Assembly (NCBI GenBank): GCA_963676095.1 | Contig: OY781040.1 | Coordinates: forward strand, 2,108,001 to 2,172,000 | Origin: G963676095 sp963676095 | GTDB lineage: Bacteria > Bacteroidota > Bacteroidia > Bacteroidales > Prolixibacteraceae | Length of the DNA: 64,000 bases | Reading direction: 5' to 3' | Shown: piece by piece, positions 53,248-61,112 of the stretch | Numbering within the stretch: the first letter of the stretch is position 1 | Layout: each line of letters begins with the position of its first letter | The notes under the pieces: model-generated | Seen by the model: only the letters and a program-made list of their open reading frames with translations | Databases searched by the model: none | Told to the model about the DNA's origin: nothing | Made by a program: the position numbers and the translations under genes

Positions 53248-53694
53248 CTACGGGAAGAACCTTTCATCCACATCAATCCCGTGTTCCCTTAACAATCGTT
53301 TTAACTCGTCTTCAAATGACTCTTTTTTATGGTGTTCCTGTTGATTTTTAATGTAATTGATAATCATATTCTTATCCTTCCATGCGTAGGTAAGGGCTGC
53401 ATAGCCGTCGGCCCAACCTTCAAATGCAGGAAATTTTTCTGTTTGTTTTAACCAGACTGACGAGGATGTTTTTAAATCCCTCATATAGTCCGCCAAGGCG
53501 ATTTTCGGGTGCAAGTCACATAAAATATGCAAGTGGTCTTCCATGCCGTTTATGCGGTAAAGGAAACATCCCTTGTTTTTGATAAAGCCCATGATATAGG
53601 CATACAATTCTTTGGCATGTTCCTGGTTAATGGTTTTCCGGCTGTTTTTGGTTCGGAATATCAGGTGATAGAGTATTTGACGGTAACTTGACAT
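53248..53694 (-). CDS. REP-associated tyrosine transposase (IS200-like, Y1 HUH)
   Basis: 148 residues of the Y1 transposase family that moves REP elements. It carries the metal-binding HUH motif EDHLHIL near residue 52 and a catalytic Tyr in MIINYIKNQQEHHKK near residue 118. Flanked on both sides by matching REP-like arrays (52918-53240 and 53708-53965), it is the typical RAYT/REP unit. It separates S1 from B1 of the minus-strand lasso operon. The frame is intact, so it may still act. Confidence 0.88.
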   Translation of the reverse strand: MSSYRQILYHLIFRTKNSRKTINQEHAKELYAYIMGFIKNKGCFLYRINGMEDHLHILCDLHPKIALADYMRDLKTSSSVWLKQTEKFPAFEGWADGYAALTYAWKDKNMIINYIKNQQEHHKKESFEDELKRLLREHGIDVDERFFP

Positions 53695-53707
53695 GGTTGT
53701 TTTATTT

Positions 53708-53965
53708 GTTCGCCCTCTTCGGGGACGGGTTTACCTTTCTTACTTTCTCCACGGGGCGCACCCGCGGTTATTGAGATTATGCTACTTCGTAGCTTTTTTT
53801 TTGTGCTTTTCAAGGGCTTTGCTCATAGTTGTTGAGATTGTGCTGCTTCGCAGCGGATCGGAAAGTCTTCATTGCATGGCCCTGAAAGGGCCTAATTTCA
53901 ATAACCGCGGGCAACGCCCGTGGCAAGGACAGTCAGGGCCGGAGGACAGCCCCGAAAGGGGTTGA
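53708..53965. repeat. REP-like elements on the other side of the RAYT gene
   Basis: Direct repeat of 52918-53240, with the same two parts and spacing: CCCTCTTCGGGGACGG, CCACGGGGCGCACCCGCGG, GCTACTTCGTAGC; then GCTGCTTCGCAGC, CCCTGAAAGGGCC, CCGCGGGCAACGCCCGTGG, AAGGACAGTCAG and the CCCCGAAAGGGG ending next to S1. Confidence 0.75.
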
Positions 53966-53991
53966 ACTTTTCGTTGCAGCCTTGCAACACA

Positions 53992-54852
53992 TCACACTGT
54001 TAACCTTCCGTCCCGATCTATATACCCAAACTCTTTCATCGTGGCGTAGTTATAATCTACAATTTTATCAATTTGTTCTTTGGAAAGAAAATCCCGATAA
54101 TTACCAATTTTGCCTTTCCAGAAAAACTGTTTGTTTCTTTGCATCCTTTCTTTAAATCCGTTTTCATTTTCCATTTGCTGCAATTGCTTAAAATCGCTGT
54201 TGTAAATTGCCCTTTTTAACCTTTCTTCTTCATAATCCAATCCAAGAAAACGGACTATGCCGCCGAATGTTTCCACCGGGATCAAAAGCATATCTTCATA
54301 ACGAACTATATGTACAGGGATTTCCGATTGGTTTTTCCAGCTTTGCACATGTTTTCCCCATGATAACAGCTTCTGTCTTAACTGGCCTTCAGGTCCCCCT
54401 GCAATAGATGCCTCTTCATTCAGCAAAAGATTAACTATCTTTTCAATTTTCTTTGCCCCGTGATTGGCATACGATACACATACATCGAACGGGTTACGCA
54501 CAAAATACACGGCGCATCTGCTAACATCCTCAGGGAAAATCGGTTCCCCATTCATATTCAAGGTATATGCATCATGAACCTTCCTGTAACAGTTTTGTTC
54601 CTTTTTTTCTATTTTCTCCGACAAGGCCCGGTACATATCAGGACGGTAAGTATCTACCTCGTCATGATATAACTCAAAAGGGTTCAATCCTGTTTGTTCC
54701 TCAAAATCGACAGCATTGCTTGCAATAGGGGTCGCTTCTATTTTTTCAAGGGGAAGGGGCTTTTCTGCATTTTGCTCATAATTTGCCAGAAACATGCGGA
54801 ACCACGTATTGCCCGATTTCGGATAAGATGCCAGCCAAACAATGTTCTTCAT
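53992..54852 (-). CDS. PAPS-dependent sulfotransferase S1 in the lasso operon
   Basis: 286 residues from ATG 54852, which overlaps the K1 stop by 4 bases (ATGA). It shows the 5'-phosphosulfate loop SYPKSGNTWFRMFLAN near residues 8-23 and the 3'-phosphate-binding YFVRNPFDVCVSYANH near residues 110-125, both typical of type-1 carbohydrate/small-molecule sulfotransferases. A C-terminal basic helix and GKIGNYRDFLS follow. It should transfer sulfate from PAPS to a hydroxyl. Coupling to the kinase K1 and precursor A1 makes a lasso peptide a likely acceptor (inference). Confidence 0.87.
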   Translation of the reverse strand: MKNIVWLASYPKSGNTWFRMFLANYEQNAEKPLPLEKIEATPIASNAVDFEEQTGLNPFELYHDEVDTYRPDMYRALSEKIEKKEQNCYRKVHDAYTLNMNGEPIFPEDVSRCAVYFVRNPFDVCVSYANHGAKKIEKIVNLLLNEEASIAGGPEGQLRQKLLSWGKHVQSWKNQSEIPVHIVRYEDMLLIPVETFGGIVRFLGLDYEEERLKRAIYNSDFKQLQQMENENGFKERMQRNKQFFWKGKIGNYRDFLSKEQIDKIVDYNYATMKEFGYIDRDGRLTV

Positions 54853-55682
54853 GATAAAATTTCTTTTTCGATGAAACGCATCGTGTCGTGAATGTTGCAA
54901 ATAGCAGGCCTTATTATGCTTACCACAGAAACTTTTTTAGCCAGGGCAAACAGTTGTCCGAAATATTTTTTTTCTGTTTCGGGCATGCCTTTAAGGTAAA
55001 CCCGGCGGTATATCTGGTGCCTGAGAACATTATATTTTGTAATGCCGTCAAGTTCTTTTGCCAAATATTCTTCTTTTTGATGGGAAGCAAGTACAAATAT
55101 CCGGTCCAGTTTATGTCCGGTATCAACTCTTTCTTCCACCGGTAAATAAAATTTATCCATTCCGGGACGGATCCGGCATAGACCATTTTGTCCGAACTCT
55201 AATCTTTTAAGCGCTTCTTTCCATAATTTTATCCGTGTCTTTACCGGTAAAATTGTTATTCCCGGATCGGAAACGGCCACAGGTGAAATGTCATCGTTAA
55301 TGAAAACACCCCCTTTTTGACAAAAAGCCGCCGTTAAGGACGACTTCCCCACGCCCGAATGCCCGCAAATCATTATGCCCTTTTCTTTATATAGGAAGGA
55401 ACTCCCGTGAAAAGGCAATATTCCCCGCTGATGAAGAAGGGCCCCCAATACAGAGCCTTCAAGAAAAAGATCAACCGAATTTTCATCCGCACTTTTAGCC
55501 GGATTAACCCAGATTGTTTGTCCGTTTTGTACCCGGTAGCGGGCAACATTTTTTATGTCAAGAAAAAAATATAATTTCTTAATTTTTAATTGAGGGCAGG
55601 AATAGATACACGATTCAGGTTCAACACATTTCTCTTCTCTTTTCTTTATCTCTATATTGGTCAAAGAAAGTAAGAATGCCAT
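54849..55682 (-). CDS. HPr kinase-like lasso peptide kinase K1
   Basis: 277 residues from ATG 55682, 37 bases after the precursor stop; earlier in-frame ATGs would lie inside the precursor gene in another frame. It resembles the HPr-kinase-like proteins of lasso clusters: N-terminal domain, then LPFHGSSFLYKEKGIMICGHSGVGKSSLTAAF (P-loop GHSGVGKS near residue 105) and FINDDISPV acidic pair. In paeninodin-type clusters such kinases phosphorylate the C-terminal Ser of the precursor. A1 ends in Ser. It overlaps S1 by 4 bases. Confidence 0.82.
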   Translation of the reverse strand: MAFLLSLTNIEIKKREEKCVEPESCIYSCPQLKIKKLYFFLDIKNVARYRVQNGQTIWVNPAKSADENSVDLFLEGSVLGALLHQRGILPFHGSSFLYKEKGIMICGHSGVGKSSLTAAFCQKGGVFINDDISPVAVSDPGITILPVKTRIKLWKEALKRLEFGQNGLCRIRPGMDKFYLPVEERVDTGHKLDRIFVLASHQKEEYLAKELDGITKYNVLRHQIYRRVYLKGMPETEKKYFGQLFALAKKVSVVSIIRPAICNIHDTMRFIEKEILS

Positions 55683-55719
55683 TTTAATATGATAATTTCC
55701 CGAATTATGCAAAATCTCA

Positions 55720-55848
55720 TTAAGATGGACCTTGAACATCAGTGATCTCAATTGGTAATATTATAACTCCGCTTTGCGTATCATTGATATCCAAATCAAC
55801 AATTTCCGGAGCCAGCCAGGCTTGTTTGTTCATTTCTTTGTTGTTCAT
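55720..55848 (-). CDS. Lasso peptide precursor A1
   Basis: A 42-codon ORF, ATG at 55848 and TAA at 55720-55722, read from the sequence. The leader (25 residues) holds the RRE-binding pattern WLAPEI (W11, P14) and ends DTQ with Thr at -2. The core is SGVIILPIEITDVQGPS (17 residues): Ser1 and Glu9 could form a 9-residue ring, and the C-terminal residue is Ser. If the cut were one residue later, Gly1-Glu8 would close an 8-residue ring. It is the first gene of the minus-strand operon, 37 bases before K1. Precursors of this kind are routinely missed by gene callers. Confidence 0.82.
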   Translation of the reverse strand: MNNKEMNKQAWLAPEIVDLDINDTQSGVIILPIEITDVQGPS

Positions 55849-55962
55849 AATTAGTAAATTTTAAATTTATCAAAAACAATTATTTTGAATAGTTCCTATG
55901 TTAACTTCATTATTGGATGTCTGTCTTTAAATCATTAGCTTTACATATAAATTTATTTTTTT

Positions 55963-56850
55963 ATGTCAAATTATTTTTATTCCGTTTTTGGTTTGCAAAT
56001 TGAATCGGAGTTGGAACTTTCTGAGCTACAAAACGGAAATGGAACCCCCGATGTCTTAATTCAATTCGGCAACGTGCCGTCAGTGCTGTCAGAACCTGAA
56101 TTTAAAGGTGTACGATTCGAAACCAATGAAAACGAATTTCTGCTTAAAATCGATGATGTAGCAGATTACTACGTAACAAAGAATACCATAACCATTCAAC
56201 AAAAAGATCATTCAGATCTGGATTCTGTCCGTGTTTTCCTGTACGGCTCTGCCTTTGCCGCACTCCTGATACAAAACGGTCTTTTACCCTTACATGCCAA
56301 TACCCTGGAGAAGGATGGAAAGGCGTTTTTAATCGCGGGGGATTCTGGGGCAGGCAAATCGACGCTGTCAACCGTATTGTATAAAAAGGGATATAATATT
56401 TTAAGCGATGATGTAAGTGTGCTTCAGATTAAAGATGGAACGCTGAAAGCCCTGCCCGGGATTATTTACCCAAAATTATGGGAAAAAACTCTTGATCAGC
56501 TCGGAGAAGAGAAAGCGGATCTGAAAAAAATAAGGCCGGAATTAAATAAATACAGGTTCTCCAAAGTTGAGAACCGATTTAATGAAGCACATGAGATACA
56601 AAAAATATTTATTATCAACCAGGGTAATAATAATGAAGTTAAAGCAGAGGAAGTGGACGCGCATCAAAAGCTTATGGTGTTATTGAACCACACATTCCGA
56701 AAAAAAATTGTACAGGGGAAACACACAAAATCCAAACAATTTATGCTATTTACCCAAATTGCAGGTAAAGTGGATATATGGAGAATTGTCAGGCCCAAGG
56801 AGTATAACACCATAGACGAAATTATTGAACTCATCGAAAGCAAATTATAA
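55963..56850 (+). CDS. HPr kinase-like lasso peptide kinase K2
   Basis: 295 residues, paralogue of K1, complete. N-terminal domain with YFYSVFGLQIESELELSEL; kinase core LPLHANTLEKDGKAFLIAGDSGAGKSTLSTVLYKKGYNILSDDVSVLQI (P-loop GDSGAGKS near residue 126, acidic DD near 150). The C-terminal IWRIVRPKEYNTIDEIIELI matches K1's end. It starts 114 bases from the A1 start on the opposite strand, a divergent promoter region. Sulfotransferase S2 follows 2 bases downstream. Target: C-terminal Ser of a precursor, by family knowledge; which one is unknown. Confidence 0.82.
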   Translation: MSNYFYSVFGLQIESELELSELQNGNGTPDVLIQFGNVPSVLSEPEFKGVRFETNENEFLLKIDDVADYYVTKNTITIQQKDHSDLDSVRVFLYGSAFAALLIQNGLLPLHANTLEKDGKAFLIAGDSGAGKSTLSTVLYKKGYNILSDDVSVLQIKDGTLKALPGIIYPKLWEKTLDQLGEEKADLKKIRPELNKYRFSKVENRFNEAHEIQKIFIINQGNNNEVKAEEVDAHQKLMVLLNHTFRKKIVQGKHTKSKQFMLFTQIAGKVDIWRIVRPKEYNTIDEIIELIESKL

Positions 56851-56852
56851 GC

Positions 56853-57715
56853 ATGAACGGAATTTACTGGCTGCCCTCCTATCCGAAATCCGGGAACACC
56901 TGGTTCCGGATTTTCTTAAACAACCTTTTAAGCAATAAGGATGAGCCGGCAGATATAAATAATATGGACGTAAATACTCCTATTGCAAGTGCCAGGGGAC
57001 TTTTCGACGAATGGGTCGGTTACGATTCTTCCGATTTAACAATGGATGAAATAGACAACCTTCGACCCGATTTGTACCGTTTATATGCCTCAGAAGGTAA
57101 TCAGGTAAAATATTCAAAAATACACGATGCGTACGCGGAACTGGAAGACGGCCGGAAACTAATTCCCAAAGACGTTTCGCTTGGGGCAATTTATATTATC
57201 AGGAATCCCCTGGATGTAGCAGTATCTTTTGCAAATCATTCTTCTATAAATTTTGAAAAATCCGTTAGCCGCCTGTGTAAAAAGGATTTCGCCTCTTGCC
57301 AGACAGCCAATATCATGAGCCTGCAGCTAAGACAGAAACTGCTTTCGTGGAGCGGGCATGTGGAAAGCTGGACTGCGCAAACGGATACCAAAATCCATGT
57401 GATGCGTACGAAGACATAAAAAACAATCCGTATGAGACCTTTAAAGCGGCTGTGGAATTTCTCGGGCTTAACGACAAACTCGACCGGCTGCAAAAAGCAA
57501 TCGATTTCTCCGATTTCAAAATTCTGAAAAAACAAGAACAGGAATCCGGGTTTAACGAACGTCCGGTAAAAGCAAAATCATTTTTCAGGGAAGGAGAGAC
57601 AGCTTCATGGAAAAAATATTTAACAAATGAACAGGTTCAAAAAATTATACACACCCATAAAAAAGTAATGATACAGTTCGGGTATCTTTCGGCAGACGGG
57701 GAAATAATAAAGTAA
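56853..57715 (+). pseudogene. PAPS sulfotransferase S2, frameshifted near 57405
   Basis: Paralogue of S1 that opens with WLPSYPKSGNTWFRIFLNN (PAPS loop) and continues through YIIRNPLDVAVSFANH. The frame ends at TAA 57417-57419 with KIHVMRTKT. The alternative frame carries on directly as YEDIKNNPYETFKAAVEFLG to 57715, so KIHVMR-YEDI would be restored by one added base at about 57405 (CGT|ACG needs CGT-TAC). The join keeps the length of S1. It is either a real mutation in a K2-S2 module or a base error in the assembly; a programmed shift has no slippery site here. Confidence 0.78.
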
Positions 57716-57811
57716 TTTGGTTACGGAAATTATGAGCTAAATTGCGTGTAGATCTTTTTGTTTAATGAAGATTTTAAAAAAGGCCGTTCAACCCTGCTCA
57801 AACTTCTGGAC

Positions 57812-58564
57812 TTATTTACCTATGGAAAAATCGTTAATGACTTGCCATGGGTTCTTCTCTGTTGACAAAATATGATAAAACAGGTCTGTTCCTATTTTTT
57901 GGTTCCATTTTTTGACTCTGTCTTCAAAAGAATCCTGATTAAACCGGTATAATTCCGGGTCGATATTTTTTAACGCATCATTGAATTGTGATTGCGATAC
58001 AATAAGCCCGGCCATGTCAATAATACGTTGAACATATTCTAGGGGATTATTCTGTGCCATTGAATAATCTATTGTAAAAACCATTGGCAATAATTCCGGG
58101 ATTTTTTTTACAAATATTTCTGATAGTTTTCTATAGTGAATCTGATAGTTACGAAGGAAAGTAGTAATTTGCATGAAACGGATTATCTCATTGTCCTGTT
58201 TTCGAAAAAACACCAAGTTGGATAAGGCTGATTCCAGGGGCGGACGAATGGGTACCAATATCGTTGCACATTTTTTTTGCAGGTATTGCCATTGGTTTGC
58301 ACGATTATCTTCGGTCATACCCTTAAGTGCGATTTTAACTGCGATAATCTCGTTTTCATTTTGTTCAATTTTCTCAATCACCTGGCTGATCAGTCCATTT
58401 GAAAGAATCTTTTTATCCTCGTAATATCCTTTCGGATTCGCCTGTAGCGGCAAGTCTTTCCTTTCGGATTCACCTATAATGCCGACATTTAAAAGTCGAA
58501 GTGTTTGCATTAACAACGACGAGCCTGTACGAGGGTGAGCCAGTATGACAATCAATTTTTTCAA
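57812..58564 (-). CDS. Sulfotransferase-like protein S3
   Basis: 250 residues. It starts KLIVILAHPRTGSSLLMQTLR (P-loop-like PAPS site, HPRTGSSLL) and has ILVPIRPPLESALSNLVFF in the place of the 3'-phosphate-binding motif. It is clearly different from S1 and S2 and resembles the more divergent bacterial sulfotransferase family 3/4 type. It is complete and lies between the S2 relic and the second B2/B1 pair, all in the lasso locus, but in no tight operon (88 bases before B2-2). Activity and acceptor unknown. Confidence 0.72.
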   Translation of the reverse strand: MKKLIVILAHPRTGSSLLMQTLRLLNVGIIGESERKDLPLQANPKGYYEDKKILSNGLISQVIEKIEQNENEIIAVKIALKGMTEDNRANQWQYLQKKCATILVPIRPPLESALSNLVFFRKQDNEIIRFMQITTFLRNYQIHYRKLSEIFVKKIPELLPMVFTIDYSMAQNNPLEYVQRIIDMAGLIVSQSQFNDALKNIDPELYRFNQDSFEDRVKKWNQKIGTDLFYHILSTEKNPWQVINDFSIGK

Positions 58565-58651
58565 CAGTAAAGAGTCTTTAATTCAGATTATACAAAAGTT
58601 TACCAAGATAACGTTTCCTTATTGCACTATACCCGTGCTTATCTATTCAAA

Positions 58652-59071
58652 TCAAACGCTGTAAATCTTTTTAAACGCAGTTCCTTTGGGTATTATCGCT
58701 ATATCCTCCGAAATCAGCCAGGCATGTGCATTCAGTTTTCTTGTGCTTTCCCTTTCTATTTTCAGCCCAAGGTACATAACCGAAGGTATTCCCCTGCGTT
58801 GTAACATAAACCGGGCTGCAAACGATTTAACTAGGCAAATGTTTTTCCAGATGGCTGTTTTATTGGCACGGGAAACCACATTCGGTACGTTTCGAAGAAA
58901 TTCGGGATCGGGCTGAACAGTCATTCGTTCTGCCGGTTTCAAAAAGCATATACATGTTTTGAAAGGCAGAAGGAATAAAAGCATTTTGGAAAACCACAGA
59001 AAGAATAAGGCCTCGAAGAACAGCTTTTTATCTTCTTTTGTAAGCCTTCTGAATTTATAAATCCAGTTCAT
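58652..59071 (-). CDS. Lasso peptide leader protease B2, copy 2
   Basis: 139 residues, close to copy 1 (MNWIYKFRRLTKEDKKLFFEALFFLWFSKMLLFL...). The catalytic Cys in KNICLVKSFAARFMLQRRGIPSVMYLG and His in NAHAWLI are kept. It overlaps its B1 partner by 17 bases. With B1-2 and the REP-like element upstream it forms a module that repeats the arrangement at 52208-53010, so the pair arose by duplication of a segment, not of one gene. Confidence 0.88.
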   Translation of the reverse strand: MNWIYKFRRLTKEDKKLFFEALFFLWFSKMLLFLLPFKTCICFLKPAERMTVQPDPEFLRNVPNVVSRANKTAIWKNICLVKSFAARFMLQRRGIPSVMYLGLKIERESTRKLNAHAWLISEDIAIIPKGTAFKKIYSV

Positions 59072-59330
59072 GTTTCGTCACAATTTCGCTGGCTACAGCT
59101 TTGTCCAAAAAAACCGTTACTTCCTGTACACACTGTTCTTCCGATACGTCAAATTCAGCTAACAGATACTGAATGATTTCAATAAAGCTTTTAGGTTGTT
59201 CAATCAGGTCCCAAATGCGTTTCCCGACCGGGTTCAATCCGAAAAACTTTCCTTTTTCAAGGTCCATCATCACCTGGTTATCATCTAATTCACCATCAAG
59301 AACTTGTTTATTACGACCGTACTTCTCCAT
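59055..59330 (-). CDS. Lasso peptide B1 (PqqD-like RRE), copy 2
   Basis: 91 residues from ATG 59330 (MEKYGRNKQ), equal to copy 1's start. The frame is open upstream to 59507 through REP-like DNA, but that part has no family match. Features: DDNQVMMDLEKGKFFGLNPVGKRIWDLIEQPKSFIEIIQYLLAEFDVSEEQC. It is intact and overlaps B2-2 by 17 bases. It probably serves a leader like that of A1 or A2. Confidence 0.88.
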   Translation of the reverse strand: MEKYGRNKQVLDGELDDNQVMMDLEKGKFFGLNPVGKRIWDLIEQPKSFIEIIQYLLAEFDVSEEQCVQEVTVFLDKAVASEIVTKHELDL

Positions 59331-59360
59331 AATGTAAAGTTTAAATATCTTTAATTTATT

Positions 59361-59450
59361 TGCCCCCTTGCGGGGACGTGTTTGTCTTACTTCTTCTTTG
59401 CCACGGATTGCACCTAAGGTTATTGAGATGCCGCTGCTTCGCAGCAAATT
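59361..59450. repeat. REP-like element between B1-2 and B1-3
   Basis: GCCCCCTTGCGGGGACG, a CCACGGATTGCACCTAAGG imperfect hairpin and the GCTGCTTCGCAGC palindrome, equal to the first part of the arrays around the RAYT gene. It lies in the same place relative to B1-2 as the 52918-53010 element does to B1-1. Confidence 0.7.
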
Positions 59451-59485
59451 TTCAGTACGTTTTGTTTCTCCATTTTGATAAGAAA

Positions 59486-59725
59486 CTAAATGGTTTCGGA
59501 TGTGCATGTTTCTTTATCAATCGAAAATCGATATCTTAATTTGATTATCAAATCCTTGACAACGACTGGCTTTTCGATTTCCTTCCAGATAATCCGTCCG
59601 GTACGATTAAGACTGAGGTAAGATCCGTTTTTTAGATCTATCATAACGATATCTTTATTCAATTCTTTATGGATCAGTGATCTGTCTTCTCTTTGCACAA
59701 TGGATTCGGTGGATATTTTCCTCAT
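59486..59725 (-). pseudogene. Third B1 (PqqD-like), cut short by an in-frame TAG
   Basis: 79 residues, a more distant PqqD/RRE relative (KDIVMIDLKNGSYLSLNRTGRIIWKEIEKPVVVKDLIIKLRYRFSIDKETCTSETI). It stops at TAG 59486-59488. The same frame goes on as FLIKMEKQNVLKIC, which aligns residue for residue with FLDKAITSDIITKH of copy 1, so the TAG replaces one internal codon. The REP-like element begins soon after. Either a nonsense mutation of a former B1, or an active short form. Confidence 0.65.
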
Positions 59726-59753
59726 GGTTGCATTTAAAAATAATTATCATAAA

Positions 59754-59761
59754 CAAATTTA
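59754..59761 (-). promoter_or_regulatory. Possible -7 element for the B1-3/B1-2/B2-2 run
   Basis: On the minus strand TAAATTTG, exact TAnnTTTG, 29 bases upstream of the B1-3 start. The -33 box is not certain. Confidence 0.4.
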
Positions 59762-59837
59762 CTATTTATACGATGAATTAAAAAATCAAATTTATATATT
59801 TGATCGGATATTATTTTATACAGTTTTTTAAGTGTCT

Positions 59838-60855
59838 ATGTATAAACATTGGGGGGGGTCGGATTGAACATCCTTTCGGAATTAAGTTTCCGTGAATTGC
59901 TACTGTATGATTTTGAGGCTCCCGATATCGATTTTCGAATAGGGGAGGTTCCAGACTCAATAGATGGGAGAAAACATCTGTCGAAAAGTTGTTCCTATAC
60001 CATCAATGACAATGAACTTCTTTTTGTAGTCAACGGGGTGGCTCGTTATTATGCGGATCAGGGGCAGAAAATTGTCATATCGCCCTTCGATCCTGTGACG
60101 GACATGCGAAGGATCCGGCTGTATGTACTGGCCACAGTAATGGCTGCCGTCTTGTTGCACCGCAAGGCGCTTCAGCTTCATGCTTCTGCCATAGACTACA
60201 AAGGAGGGCTGATATTGATAACCGGAGATATACATGCCGGAAAATCGACCACGTTGACCGGCCTTTACAGCAAAGGTTATACCGTTTTCAGCGACGATGT
60301 GTTTGTCTTGCAACAATCCGGTTTACCGGTTACAGGAAGGGCATCCTATCCAATGATCAAACTATGGGACGATACACTGAATAAAATGAACGATCCGCGG
60401 TTTGAAAACCGTTCGTTCCGGATCCAGCAACACATGGATAAATACGGTTTCTTTTTTCATGATCGCTTTGACAGAAATGCTCATCCCGTCAGAAACGTGT
60501 TTGTCCTTAAGGTAAAGGATATTCCAGAACTGACTTTCCGGACGTTGAATGGAAAGGAGGCTTTTGAGGCATTGATAGGTCAGATTTACCGGCCTGCATT
60601 GATTCAGGGCAATGATTTGCGTTTTTTATGCCGTTTCGAAAGATGCTCCCTTTGTTGGGGCGTCCGGTAAGCCAGACAGAGGCAGAAAAGATTGTTTCGG
60701 ATCATCTGGTTTCCATTGATCTAATGGAGCGTATCCGTTTATCTATATTGCGGCATGGCGCAAAAGTCCCTGGCGAGCCAAATGTTTTGAACAAGCATTT
60801 GACTCGCCAGGATGATGCTAAAAAACAGAAAACTGAAAAGTGTTATTTATTTTAG
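59838..60855 (+). pseudogene. HPr kinase-like K3, broken at two homopolymer tracts
   Basis: A third K paralogue: LNILSELSFRELLLYDFEAPDIDFRIGEVP at the N-terminus, then LQLHASAIDYKGGLILITGDIHAGKSTTLTGLYSKGYTVFSDDVFVL with P-loop GDIHAGKS near residue 129. ATG 59838 (MYKHW) is out of frame by one base at a G8 tract (59851-59858). Near the end, frame is lost at T6 (60622-60627), after which FMPFRKMLPLLGRPVSQTEAEKIVSDHL in the next frame restores the RP-x-I-x-L kinase ending. Two one-base changes would make a full gene of about 340 residues. TTG at 59848 could still start a short form. Confidence 0.68.
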
Positions 60856-61112
60856 AATCCGCAACGAGCCATCCGGTCGGAAAGAAAAGTTGTCAGCACA
60901 TGCAATGTTCCGGTGTTTTTGTAACTGGAGGAAAGAATCATGACTTGGTTACCGTTGTCGGGTGTTTTCTAGTGTGAGCCGTTATGACAGGATTGAAATA
61001 AAATCCGCATTGACCGGCAAAAGGAATCCTAGTCATCCTTTTTCTATCAAAAGACTTGCTTTCGTGGTGATTTTTTATGTAAATTATAGCTATATTTTTT
61101 AATATATATTTT

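Noticed and set aside
53693..53965. 90-codon + strand frame beside the RAYT gene
   Set aside because: It consists of REP-like hairpin sequence repeated elsewhere in all frames; no protein family.
55683..55751. Longer start for kinase K1
   Set aside because: It would overlap the A1 precursor in another frame and adds no family residues; ATG 55682 after a 37-base gap fits the operon.
57380..57440. Programmed ribosomal frameshift in S2
   Set aside because: No slippery heptamer or stimulating hairpin is seen at the junction; a one-base loss is simpler.
59331..59507. 59-residue N-terminal extension of B1-2
   Set aside because: It is read through the REP-like element and the end of B1-3; copy 1 starts at the equal of ATG 59330.
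60856..61112. A third precursor peptide before the C gene
   Set aside because: Short frames such as the one at 60941 (10 codons) lack the W-x-x-P motif, Thr at -2 and ring residues.
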